64,000 nt of DNA, taken from NCBI RefSeq assembly GCF_003286085.1, contig NW_020825308.1, positions 1-64,000 of the forward strand. Reading direction: 5' to 3'. The stretch is from Drosophila persimilis. Lineage: Eukaryota > Arthropoda > Insecta > Diptera > Drosophilidae. Positions 49,501-58,665 of the stretch are shown in pieces (within the stretch, counting starts at the first letter, position 1; each line of letters starts with the position of its first letter). The notes under the pieces are model-generated. The model saw nothing but the letters and a program-made list of their open reading frames with translations, had not been told where the DNA came from and did not search any database. Position numbers and translations under genes: made by a program.

Positions 49501-50114
49501 GCCAGCAGCGTCGCAATAGAGACAAAACCAGCACACAATGATGCACTTTACATAATACAAGAGCGCTTGAGAATGTGGATACAGGATGGCTGGGCTACTC
49601 ACTGGCATTCATTCATGATCTCCTCCTGGCTGCGCACCTGCACCGGGGCCAGCTCCTCGACGTTCTCCTCGTAGTTGCCGAAGCACTTAGTTATCTTGTC
49701 GTCGAACGTGTTGACCAGATCCTCCAGGCTGCCGCCGAATGTCTCTGTGAAGTTGTCCACATGATCCCCTTGGGCCGCCGACGGCTTGTCCAGCACCTCT
49801 CCGTCGCCAGGCACCAGGCCCGCGTCGGAGACGCCCAGATCGGTGACGGATCCGCTCAACAAAGAATTGCAATTGGGACTGATGGTCCCGGCGCTACTGC
49901 CGACGCCGCCGTTCTTGCTGATATGCGCGTCACGGACCGCATCTTCAAGGAGGCGAAGCTTGGAGGCATCTGGCTTTCTGCCCACACTGACCTCCTTCAG
50001 GTTCAGGTTAAGCGTGTCATTGAGGGCGTTCTGGTTAGAGATGAAGTCGCAGCCGCCCCACTCATCTGTCTCCTCGAACTTTGCCAGGGGAGCCTCGAAT
50101 TTTAGCTCGGCCAT
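37815..50114 (-). CDS. Unc-76: Unc-76, FEZ-family kinesin-1 adaptor
   Basis: Axonal transport adaptor that binds the kinesin heavy-chain tail and cargo. Coding exons on the minus strand: 50114-49603, 39321-38879, 38810-38595, 38048-37959, 37897-37815; 1344 nt, 447 residues, all GT-AG. The N terminus is MAELKFEAPLAKFEETDEWGG; residues about 171-195 hold MWWTITGNFGNILPIDWSK, diagnostic of FEZ/UNC-76; a Gln/His run follows, then an acidic region (about 225-318) and a coiled coil (about 325-385: LNELYMEMEVLIQELSE to NSFISLLLAVQNKRRQ). The end is TDYILKVLCPT. An upstream in-frame ATG (17 codons earlier) exists; I prefer 50,114 for its better start context (AAAATGG). Very confident. Confidence 0.95.
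38595..39321 (-). CDS. Unc-76: Unc-76 exons 2-3, FEZ core and coiled coil
   Basis: Exons 39321-38879 and 38810-38595 are split by a 68-bp intron; the join gives YAEKLQYLSTTQLNEL. This region carries the conserved MWWTITGN block, the Gln repeat, the acidic kinesin-binding region and the coiled coil used for dimerisation. Confidence 0.9.
39795..39935 (+). repeat. INE-1-like 3' end fragment
   Basis: Ends with CGAACCTAATATACCCCTATA and GAGTACCGAGTATAATAAA, which resembles the 3' end of INE-1-type elements. The remainder is diverged. Confidence 0.4.
40931..40978. repeat. Six tandem copies of CTTGGAGT
   Basis: Six 8-bp units, four perfect and two with one change (CTTGGGGT, CTCGGAGT). It lies in the Unc-76 intron. 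Confidence 0.85.
41990..42330 (-). mobile_element. LINE ORF2 fragment (endonuclease-RT linker)
   Basis: The minus strand encodes KSEKPPWSTKELASLKNLRK, close to the KPPWWTKEL linker between endonuclease and reverse transcriptase in LOA/jockey-type LINEs. Upstream (42,200-42,330) has related text in broken frames. A short dead fragment. Confidence 0.5.
43060..43175 (+). repeat. INE-1-like fragment
   Basis: Contains GACGGAAATGGCCATATCGA, then GCCCATTGATGCTGAGCA, which align with the INE-1 core seen at 28.50-28.55 kb. It is diverged and truncated. Confidence 0.5.
44585..44925 (-). mobile_element. LINE ORF2 C-terminal fragment (Cys/His region)
   Basis: The minus strand encodes ATKLGITYRDSCRKCAEPGA, which resembles the cysteine-bearing C-terminal region after the RNase H domain of LOA/I-type LINEs; the later part is shifted between frames. 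No complete gene. Confidence 0.4.
45055..45460 (+). mobile_element. INE-1/ISY-like copy with GA tracts
   Basis: Starts with a GGAACGTTGTGAGTCGCGGC motif and carries two GTGTGAGAGAGAGA tracts (about 45,128 and 45,307), then GTAGCCACTGCAGTTTC and CTATAACAATGATCCGATC, matching 28.20-28.31 kb. Non-coding. Confidence 0.6.
45960..46075 (-). repeat. Inverted INE-1/ISY-like end fragment
   Basis: The reverse complement matches the 28.58-28.65 kb end (GTTACAC…CACTT…CACCACAAATCT…ATACCCCT). It is followed by CCGCGGCTCACAACGTTCCC, shared with 16.78 and 45.07 kb. It faces the copy at 45.06-45.46 kb. Confidence 0.5.
46559..46595. repeat. (TG)n microsatellite
   Basis: About 18 uninterrupted GT dinucleotides. 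A CA microsatellite lies 160 bp downstream. Confidence 0.9.
48727..48750. repeat. (TG)n microsatellite
   Basis: Twelve GT dinucleotides in the Unc-76 intron. Confidence 0.9.
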
Positions 50115-50378
50115 TTTGGTGCCGAGGTCACGCATGGCACGCGAGCAAAGAGCAGGAATCAGCACTGGGCACTCGGTTGGCTTGGTTATTTTATTTAGTT
50201 TATTTTGAGTTAAGCACTGTCCCGAGTTTCGTTTTTAAACCTGCACAGTTAGGAAAAACAATAAAAAAAAATCACACACTCGATCGATTAAGTCGTGAGT
50301 AATATTTGCTGAACCGATTCGCTGGCAAATTGAATTCAATTATAACAACGACGACGTACAAAGATAAAAGCCTCGGAG
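50115..50378 (-). promoter_or_regulatory. Unc-76: Unc-76 5' UTR / promoter region
   Basis: 264 bp between the Unc-76 start codon and the end of the left hAT copy. No TATA box or perfect DRE is seen. The transposon terminus (50,379) lies only about 265 bp from the start codon, so the promoter is either very compact or extends into the element. Confidence 0.35.
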
Positions 50379-51088
50379 TAGTGATGTAAAAAAACATCGA
50401 TGCATCGAGCATCGATGTTTTTCTGCCGATGTTTACTGATGTTTTCCGATGTTTTTGCTGCTACCGATGTTGAGTGATGTATCGATGTTTTGCAAAACAT
50501 CGACCGATTAGTTTCAAATTTGTAAGCAGCAAACACAGCAATGCCTGCCTCATTTGAAAGCAATCCTTCGTGTTTTTGGGACGGTGGGAAAAGTACCTAT
50601 CCTAATTTATACAAAATTGCAATGCAATTTTTACGTTAATGGCATCTTCTGGGTGTATTTTGAACGGGTGTACTCAGCGGCTGCTAACATATTAAGTCGA
50701 AAACGTAATAGACTTTCACCTGTGCGACTAAGCCGCATTTTGGTTTTTGGAAAGCATTGACAAATAGTACTTATTTGAAATATTAGTTATCTCTGATGAT
50801 ATCTACAGTGATATGTAAAAGACTGCTATGAAAGCATAATCATTTCTTTTATGTTAAATATTGTTTCGTTTAGTCCTATGATATGTAAAACTCTGCTATG
50901 AAAGCTCAAGTTTAATTTTTCCTTTGTTGAATATTCGGTTTTATAATCAAATGGGAAAGTTTTGAAACATCGGTCATACATCGATGCATCGAAGAATAAA
51001 TCCGATGTATCAATCCAACATCGATGTTTGATTTTGACAACATCGATGGACATCGACATCGATGTTTTCATTCAAATTTACATCACTA
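50379..51088 (+). mobile_element. Deleted hAT-type DNA transposon, left copy
   Basis: 710 bp with 12-bp perfect terminal inverted repeats TAGTGATGTAAA (50,379-50,390 and 51,077-51,088), matching the hAT TIR style. Subterminal regions are full of ATCGATG / CCGATGTTT words. The centre (50,540-50,760, plus strand) encodes pieces of the hAT C-terminal dimerisation domain in two frames: YPNLYKIAMQFL, then SAAANILSRKRNRLSP. The 8 bp flanking it (CCTCGGAG left, GTGTGAAT right) differ, so there is no target-site duplication. A near-identical inverted copy starts at 63,362. Confidence 0.8.
50554..50760 (+). pseudogene. hAT transposase remnant (C-terminal dimerisation domain)
   Basis: The last 68 codons of the open frame contain ERVYSAAANILSRKRNRLSP…RILVFGKH, the signature of the hATC domain that dimerises hAT transposases. 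The preceding helix (YPNLYKIAMQF) is in another frame, so a frameshift separates them. BED finger and catalytic core are deleted; the element is non-autonomous. Confidence 0.7.
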
Positions 51089-51200
51089 GTGTGAATTGCA
51101 GAGTGACCAGTGTGACTTGTCGTTAAAATATACCGTCCGACCCTCAGAAATATACCAAAATATACCGTCTCATTGTACAAAATATACCGTAAATATACTG
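51080..51200. promoter_or_regulatory. Cluster of core-promoter-like words in the left arm
   Basis: Within about 120 bp: CATCACTAGT (Ohler motif 7-like), GACCAGTGTGAC (motif 1-like, inverted) and several AAATATACCGTC (motif 6-like, inverted). The mirror-image set is at 63,240-63,370. These motifs co-occur in TATA-less fly promoters, but no gene start is seen here. Confidence 0.35.
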
Positions 51201-51790
51201 GCGAATTCAAGTTCTATATTCCCCGATTTTTATATTCCGTGGAATATTACTAGCTTTCTAGATCTCTCAGCCCTGCCCACATAATTTTATCCAATTGATA
51301 AATCTATTTTCTACTTGACTGGCTTATTTTAAATACTAGACTTTGACTTTTTTGCCTCAATTTTGGTTCCTCAACAACAATATAGCGTCTCGTATGATGA
51401 AAAACCGAGCTTAGCTCACTTAAGCCGCATCTATTTAAATAGTTTAACTACTTGAGGTAAATGGCGAAAAATATTAACGATTGTAAATTCTTCTTGTAGA
51501 CTCATGCCAGCTTTCCTCTGAACTTAAAAAAAAAACACTATATCTTTCACCTGAACTGCGCTTACATTATTAAATTTTTTTTAATTGATGCATCATTTTT
51601 CTACTTAACTGACTTATTCTTAATGTTTGCTTTTATTGGATTTTGCGTAAGAAAAGGTTTTAACGAAAATGGGCAAGCAAGACAAACGAAGAGGATAGTC
51701 GTTACCATTGCTCAATTTTGATATTCCGTTGAATAATGCTGACTAACTAAAACCTTTAGCTCTGTCCACATAATTTTAGGTCATTGATGA
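51089..51790. repeat. Left inverted-repeat arm next to the hAT copy
   Basis: The reverse complement matches 62,490-63,361. It starts with GTGTGAATTGCAGAGTGACC, continues through several ATATACCGT words, then repeated units with GTCAAGTAGAAAATAGATTT, AATTATGTGGGCAGGGCT and CTAGTAATATTCC. The part near the hAT copy is almost identical to the right arm (for example 51,241-51,300 equals 63,141-63,200 inverted); farther away it is more diverged and has lost one unit. Confidence 0.8.
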
Positions 51791-52208
51791 ATAAATTTTC
51801 TACAAAATTGGTTAGTTTTTGGTCCTTGCTTTTTTTGTATTTTGACTAAAATCAGGTTTAAACAAAAATGTTAAACAAAAAATAGTCGCAAATAAATAAA
51901 TATAAATAATATCCTTTTCCCTTTTCCTTTTCCATACAAAGTGAATGGTGCCGCAACTTTTGTGCATGGAATGGTTAAGTAAAAACATTTTTGACGATTT
52001 TCATTGGCCGAAAACAAAAATCGCGCAGTTTCCGTTTCAAAACCGTTTCAGCTACCGTTTCGGTTAATGTGTGATATATTTAAAATTAAAATTTAAAATA
52101 ATATTTACTGTTGAAAACAGTACCCAAACCCAACAAAACAATGAAAAAATACAATACCAATTTTAATACTAGTCCCTAGGGTCCGTTAAACTGACCAACA
52201 TGGCAAGT

Positions 52209-52740
52209 ACCCTGCTGAGTAGCTGATACCCTGCTATGGGATAGCGTTTACATGCGCAAACTATTGGCGGAGGAGGCCCAAAATGTTGTTGAAACATTCA
52301 AATTAAACCAAGACCCACTAGAAAAATCTTCTTTATTTAATCAGATCTCGCGGAGTTACTAACGAATATCCAACTATGTATGTATGAATTTAATGTAATT
52401 ATAAGTAAAATACTTTCTATGAAAGTCAACTACAGTATCTGGGAACGGTTCTTCCGTGCGATTCACTCGGTGATGGTGTCGTCGCCGCGCAAAATAACGC
52501 TCGAACAGCTGTGCCGCGACAATATGGCGCGCCCACCAAGACGCCGGGTCATTTTGAAGATCTATGCCGTACTTTATAAGGCCAAGAGGAAACCCGAACA
52601 ACCATGATACCACTAGACGTGGGCAAAATCGCGGCTGTTATGCCAAAAGGGGGCAGTAATTTCAGACTGTACCGCAAGACAAAGGAGCAGTACCTGAATT
52701 AGACTCCCGGCCGACCAATTCTGTTGGCGGCAGAATTGTG
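52209..52740 (+). pseudogene. Coding-like remnants of unknown gene
   Basis: Two pieces read like protein. 52,224-52,362 gives LLWDSVYMRKLLAEEAQNVV to a TAA. 52,380-52,607 is an ATG-started frame of 75 residues with YSIWERFFRAIHSVMVSSPR and a basic end (RRRVILKIYAVLYKAKRKPEQP), stopped by TGA; the same frame then carries more coding-like text interrupted by stops to about 52,740. GC content is higher than around. It is present only in the left arm. Source unknown; a retrogene or mobile-element remnant is likely. Confidence 0.35.
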
Positions 52741-53139
52741 AGAATTATTTAAGATAAAAAATTCAGCTGGATAGTTATAGGTCGGACAAAGGCTGAACAA
52801 ATGCGGGACAGACCTCATGGGGCTTCCATTTTATAGGGTGATAAATAAAATAGTACTGATTGTAAAATTGAGGCAGCCGATTACGCTTCTTTCGCGTCAA
52901 ATCTAGCTGTTTCAAGACCAAATGCGGGAAAAATTTCTGAATTGCGGGAGGCGGGAATTCTGGATTTTTTATAATGTTGCTAAGCTACCCAGTGGACCAA
53001 AACTTCGTAAAAGATATCGCAAACGAGAGCTAAGCGAAACTCAGCCGTGTAAAACTTTAAATTGAGATCCGAAAACGATAAGAAAATGAATCACTAGTCG
53101 CTCAGTTTGTGGCAGTGAAAGTTTCATTTTCGGTAGCTC

Positions 53140-53305
53140 AGCCTTTTATGATATCTTTTGCGAGACTTTTGCGAGCCGCTTATGATATTTTTTGCGAGGT
53201 TTTTGCGAGCCGCTTATGATATCTTTTGCGAGCCTTTTGCAATATCGTTTGCGAGCCTTTTGCAATATCGTTTGCGAGCCCTTTATGATATCTTTTGCGA
53301 GCCGA
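53140..53305. repeat. Tandem array of gatatcttttgcgagcc words, left
   Basis: At least six imperfect copies of a 22-28-bp unit, TATGATATCTTTTGCGAGCC or CAATATCGTTTGCGAGCC. The inverted counterpart is at 55,140-55,290. Repeats near transposon ends often bind transposase. Confidence 0.75.
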
Positions 53306-53414
53306 AAGTAATATGAAAAGGGACGCACAATTTTTGTTTTGTTTTTTATAATTTTTAATTTTATTTTAATTATTTTAATTTTTAATTTTGGTGGTACATA
53401 AATAGATTAAAAAA

Positions 53415-54098
53415 TTATATTAGTGAATTAAATTTAATTTGTTTTTTCTCCTTCGACACTCTGTCCTGAGCGTACTGGAAAAATGTTTGCGTGATTCGGT
53501 CGAAATCGGCGTCTTCTAACGAAAATCTTTCCTTAAATCCCGCTGTAAACAAATAATCATGTTTATTATATTACAATATACATATTAATTTGAAAATAAT
53601 ACTTACTACGGATGGCTAGAGTAACCCGCAAGCCCCTATTGCACTTTTTCTCCTCTGTGCCCCGCCAAGAGCACTGTCGTGCGACCTCGTCGGACACAAT
53701 TGAACGCCAAGAACTCCGAATCCATTTGTCGAATGCTTTCTCGCCCGACATCATTAACTCTGCGATCTGTACAGAATTATTTTTGAATATATTTTTAGCT
53801 CGTGAGTTTCACGCAAAACACTTACCATATTTTTGAAGAAACTTTCTTCCTGCAAGTTATGCTCGAAATCATCCAATTCTTCTATGGTTGTGAGCGGTTG
53901 GCAAGGCAGAACTACTTTGGGTTTGCGGATCTCACCACAAACCTTCGCCTTAATGGAGCCAATTTCGGAACGAAGAGCCACCATTTCCGCTGTGTTTCGG
54001 TCCAGTTTATTAATCATGATGTCCATTTTTTTGTCCAGGATATTTATTCCGTCGAGTTTATTAAGCATAAGGTCCATTTTTTTGTCCAGGTTATTCAT
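53415..54098 (-). CDS. DUF4806-type protein encoded by the transposon-like element
   Basis: Exons on the minus strand: 54098 (ATG)-53826, 53766-53607, 53542-53415; 561 nt, 186 residues, GT-AG introns of 59 and 64 bp. The N terminus is a heptad-like coiled coil (MNNLDKKMDLMLNKLDGINI and a repeat of it), then PCQPLTTIEELDDFEHNLQE, followed by KAFDKWIRSSWRSIV, a conserved CSWRGTEEKK and an end with GFKERFSLEDADFDRITQTF. This order matches DUF4806 proteins, of unknown function, numerous in insects. An acceptor at 54,113-54,112 suggests an upstream exon; a frame at 54,338-54,095 (MPFKRKSRKYICESKH) may supply it, but I found no donor in a matching phase. Splice sites and frame are intact, hinting at recent activity. 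Confidence 0.55.
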
Positions 54099-55139
54099 TT
54101 TTCCATGATAGCTGTAATTAGAAATAATTTTTGAACATTTATTTGGTCAATATGTAGAAATTTGGTTGATTCGAAATGCTGAACTAAAACATTTGAAAAA
54201 TCATTACATGGCTCTGGAAAACTAAAGTCTGCTGCATTTTCTTCAATAATATTAATGTTCGATGTACTTTTATTGATATGCTTCGATTCGCATATATATT
54301 TCCTGCTTTTTCGCTTAAATGGCATTTTTATTAATATTAGTACTCCCCTGTGTATAAAAAAAATGGTGCGCAAAGTCAGTTCCAGCGAAAATTGTTATAT
54401 TCGTTGACGCAGGTGGCCTGATGCACAAGAAGATGGCTAGAAAAAATATATACATATGTACACAGAATGTGTAGATTGTTGTCTTTTTTGGGTCTTATAC
54501 TGCTCCCAAACTCAAATTTTGTGCACTATACCATACTATTAAATAAATAATAATTTACTTACCGATTTTTCCTTTTTTTTTTTACTATTTTTATGATTTA
54601 ACTCCCCGTTTACGTCCTTCTGCTGCGGTTTTTAATCACAAAATAACACAAAACGAAAAAACGGCGGCGTTGTGCCGGGCCGCAGTTTGACATGTTCGTT
54701 CATGTTCTATTACGTGATCCGGCGTTTCTTGCGTATTGTGCCCGTTTTTAAGTCCGTTTGTGATAGTTTTGCGAGACTTTGGTCGTCGCACGGTTTTCGT
54801 CCGGTAAATGCTCTTTTCTGAGTCCGTCTGCGAGCATTTTGTGAGACTTCACCCGTACCTAGCTATTTTTTCCGTTATGTTTCACTTTTCTGTCCATTTT
54901 TCACCCGTTTTTAAGTCCGTTTGTGATAGTTTTGCGAGACTTTGTCGTCACTCGGTTTTTGTCCGGTAAATGCTCTTTTCTTATTCCGTTTCCGGACATT
55001 TTATGATAGTTCCGTTTTACTATCGCTTTTTGGTCCACTGGGTAGAAACAGCTTTTTTCTGATAAAAAATTAGCAGCACTGTGTATGTGTGTGTAGGTTT
55101 CCTACGCCATTACTCTGTCTAGATCTTATGCAAAGATAT

Positions 55140-55440
55140 AATAGATCTAAGACTCGCAAATGATATCGCAAAAGACTCGCAAACGATATCGCAAAAGGCT
55201 CATACATGATATCGCAAAAGGCTCGCAAATTATATCGCAAAAGGCTCGCAAATTATATCGCAAAAGGCTCGCAAACGATTCCTTTGCGAGCTATCATAAA
55301 TGATACTTTCACTGCCACCAACTGAACGACACAAGTATCATATTTCTATCATATGCGGGTCCGAATGCGAGCGTTTTGTCGGGTTAAGTCTCGCATTTGA
55401 CTCGTATGCGATATCATTTGTGAGCGTTTGGTTTGCTGGG
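55140..55440. repeat. Inverted counterpart array and second CCCAGC-type end
   Basis: Units such as GGCTCGCAAATTATATCGCA repeat about six times, then CATAAATGATACTTTCACTGCCACC mirrors 53,110-53,145 (GTGGCAGTGAAAGTTTCATT). The block ends GAGCGTTTGGTTTGCTGGGG, similar in style to the CCCAGTGG ends. It lies outside the 18-bp inverted ends, so a second related element or a nested insertion is likely. Confidence 0.55.
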
Positions 55441-56021
55441 GCTTATGAGGACACTTGCGTCTAGTGATAGACTGTTTCGTGCATATCTGCCTGTTAGTAG
55501 ATATTAAATAAGAAAATATAAGGGTAAATATACTCTACCCAAATGGACAAATATGCTAATGTGAAGTCGTGTATGAAATATGTTATGTATATTTACATAT
55601 CTATAACCGCTCATTATATTTGTTTATGCTATATTAAACAAAATTAGCATCTAAAGCATTAACAAAATAATAGTTCCTCTGATATCGTGGGGCAAGCTTC
55701 TTTTATTTATTTATTTATTCTTATTCGCCAACGGAATCAAAATCCTTATCTGGCTAGACTAACTTATTTCTAACTTAAGATATTATCAGAAAATAACAAG
55801 AATTAATCATGGCAAAGGAAGAGGTCTGGGATTTAGACTTTGCTATCTTTGCTGCGAAGAGAGAGATAGCATAATAGACAAAACGCAAAATTAAGGATCG
55901 TAGCCGTCTCCCGGCTATAGGTTGAATAACTAAGGCACCATTTCTGACGAAATTATGTTTTCCAACACACAGCCAGCCAGCAAAATTGGTTCTGAAAATT
56001 ACAGAAATAATAATGAATCTC
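55441..56021. other. AT-rich spacer in the left arm
   Basis: Nothing interpretable beyond TTTA repeats (about 55,700). No match to the right arm is evident. Confidence 0.4.
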
Positions 56022-56137
56022 TGCCTCAGCTGTGCTCTCAGCTAAACTGGAAAGCCAAGCTGACGATTATATATCTTTCGCTCTCACTGCATACTGCTCT
56101 CATAAGGCTGTCTCTTTTTTTTTGTAGTTAGTCAAGT
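56022..56137 (+). pseudogene. Diverged copy of the small gene's last exon and 3' side (left inner arm)
   Basis: The reverse complement aligns over about 115 bp to 62,175-62,289, including CTGGAAAGCCAAGCTGA, TCGCTCTCACTGCAT and CATAAGGCTGTCT. The stop-region codons differ (GACGAT here). No first exon is found on this side, so only a fragment of the gene is present. Confidence 0.55.
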
Positions 56138-56276
56138 CAAGTTAGCAAAGTCCAATGTCAACGTCGAATATAAGTGCGATGTGCAGCCCTGCCCTGCTGG
56201 CGCTGCCAACTGCTGTCAATTGTGTATTCGGTCAACGTGCTTGTTTGGTCCATTGTTTTGTTCCTGCAGACAAATC

Positions 56277-57213
<937 letters not shown>

Positions 57214-57276
57214 GGCAGCTTTCGATATATTTGCGTACTCGTTAAAAATAAAAATAAATTAAAACAATAGAACAGA

Positions 57277-58380
57277 TCATTCATTTCTTTGGATAAACTC
57301 GTTGCGGTAGCCGATGCCCTCGCAGCTGACTACAGTCTGTCCAGACTGATTAATGTCGACACAGAATTTCACGCCAGTCATTTTTTCGGCGACGTAGATG
57401 GCGGTGCGGGTGTGTTGCGTGAGGGGGCCGGTGCGGAAGCGGGAGCAGCCACTGGCGAGGGCCATGAAGATAATCAGCTGGTCCTGGAGGTTGGCATCCA
57501 CACAGATCTCCTTACTCATGTAACCCGCTAGTTGGGAGGATGCCTCTGATCCTAGCATATCTGCTAGAACCTTCTTCTGGCCCAAGGCTGAGGAGCCCAG
57601 AACACAGCCGGTGGATGTATGGGCCACCATTACGATTCCCGCCCCATTGTCGCGCGCCTTGTCTGGGGAGTGTTTAATCACTTGAATCCGGCAGTCTTGG
57701 TACGGCCAGAGTTTGTGAATCTCACGGGTGGCCGTCTCTTGCATGTCGGTCGCAAGGCTCATGGGTATACGGCCGGCGCAGAACGCCACTCCGTCTACCG
57801 TCTGGGGCTGGCCAAAATCCAGGAACTGGCCCGCACTCAACTGGCGCACCGGCTCCACGTCCAGCTGGCAGCGTCCGTTGCCTCGTGGAAAGAACCCGTA
57901 GTGCAGAACCTTCAGCTCGAAGCCGATGCCGAAGCGTTTCAGGTTCGGCTGCAGCACCTGCAACATGTATTCCACCTGGGGCGCAAAGGACACATTCGTT
58001 CCACCAGTCACATCAACGCGCGACGGCCTGCCGGCGAAGAGGAGGACGGGCAGTATCGTCTGGTAGATCAGCGTGATGCTGGCAGCCGTGTGCGTATCTT
58101 CCCTATACATGTCTCCTATTATGGTGCGGGGCCTGAATTCCAGCTCCGTCGAGAGAAGAGCGTTGCCAATGACGTCGGCATTGGTTATATCCCTGAGCAT
58201 GTTGACGGCATGCAGATGCTGGTTGGCCAGGCCGGGCTTGGGTCGGTTGGCGCGAATCTTGACAACGCGGATGGGACGCCTGAGGATGGAACTTAAGCTG
58301 AGAGCGTTGCGCAGGGCCTGCCCTCCGCCCTCCAAATAGGAGCCATCTATTTCCACTAACTCCTTGATGTCCATACTCAT
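57277..58380 (-). CDS. Rtca: RNA 3'-terminal phosphate cyclase
   Basis: Converts RNA 3'-phosphate ends to 2',3'-cyclic phosphates using ATP, through an enzyme-adenylate on histidine. It is a single intronless frame of 367 residues starting MSMDIKELVEIDGSYLEGGG. Family blocks: GGGQALRNALSLS, RANRPKPGLANQHL (about 45-58), DTHTAASITLIYQ, DVTGGTNVSFAPQVEY, FFPRGNGRCQLDVEP, HTSTGCVLGSSALG, and GPLTQHTRTAIYVAE with the likely catalytic His near 323. Length matches eukaryotic class I enzymes (about 360-370). It is convergent with Mettl1: 63 bp separate the two stop codons. A second in-frame ATG lies two codons after the first. In flies this protein limits axon regeneration and affects Xbp1 splicing (known). 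Confidence 0.95.
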   Translation of the reverse strand: MSMDIKELVEIDGSYLEGGGQALRNALSLSSILRRPIRVVKIRANRPKPGLANQHLHAVNMLRDITNADVIGNALLSTELEFRPRTIIGDMYREDTHTAASITLIYQTILPVLLFAGRPSRVDVTGGTNVSFAPQVEYMLQVLQPNLKRFGIGFELKVLHYGFFPRGNGRCQLDVEPVRQLSAGQFLDFGQPQTVDGVAFCAGRIPMSLATDMQETATREIHKLWPYQDCRIQVIKHSPDKARDNGAGIVMVAHTSTGCVLGSSALGQKKVLADMLGSEASSQLAGYMSKEICVDANLQDQLIIFMALASGCSRFRTGPLTQHTRTAIYVAEKMTGVKFCVDINQSGQTVVSCEGIGYRNEFIQRNE

Positions 58381-58665
58381 AAAATAATGCCCTAATTAGA
58401 AGTCCTCGACCTTTACTGTTGTAAATACTGATTTGTTTTTAATCAAATGTAGAGGTCTTTTTTAGGTACATTCAGTAAAAGGCGGGTTGGCAGCCCGGCC
58501 TTGCATTGTCTCCCTTCCTCCTCCTTATCCCGCAAACCCGCCATCCCTCACTCAGCGAATACCCAATACTCGCATTGTTTGCTGTTGTCTGCAGCGCAAT
58601 TTCATGTTGCATGCAGCCAGAAAATTTCCACTGCTACTGTTCTGTTCTGCTACCCCATTTGCAAG
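58381..58665. promoter_or_regulatory. Divergent promoter region Rtca / DRAM-like gene
   Basis: 285 bp between two opposed start codons, so both genes probably start here. The right half is C/T-rich (CTCCCTTCCTCCTCC, about 58,510); no TATA box or DRE is seen. Confidence 0.5.

Larger units (their letters stand above)
39322..49602 (-). other. Unc-76: Large first coding intron of Unc-76
   Basis: 10.3 kb with INE-1-like fragments, two LINE scraps, several CA/TG microsatellites, an 8-bp tandem repeat and many chance ORFs. No nested gene is convincing. The longest open frame (41,463-41,999, plus strand) has no recognisable domain. Confidence 0.75.
52985..55045. mobile_element. DNA transposon-like element with 18-bp inverted ends and DUF4806-type gene
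   Basis: Perfect inverted ends CTACCCAGTGGACCAAAA at 52,985-53,002 and its complement at 55,028-55,045, so the element is about 2.06 kb; if the outer TA is a target duplication, the body is 52,988-55,042. Inside: a tandem array of TTTGCGAGCC/ATGATATC words at the left (53,140-53,300), a spliced minus-strand gene (53,415-54,111), and two copies of a 77-bp unit (54,750-54,826 and 54,909-54,985; CCGTTTGTGATAGTTTTGCG). The family is unrecognised; no DDE transposase is seen. Confidence 0.6.

Noticed and set aside
49188-49538. Minus-strand 116-codon frame just below the first Unc-76 coding exon
   Set aside because: Considered as a missed Unc-76 exon, but the exon pair 49,603/39,321 joins in phase and reproduces the FEZ sequence without it.
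50826-51071. Identical 81-codon frames here (minus) and at 63,379-63,624 (plus)
   Set aside because: The identity reflects the duplicated hAT element, not a conserved protein; the frame runs opposite to the hAT transposase remnant.
57619-58296. Plus-strand 225-codon frame
   Set aside because: Shadow of the intronless Rtca gene.
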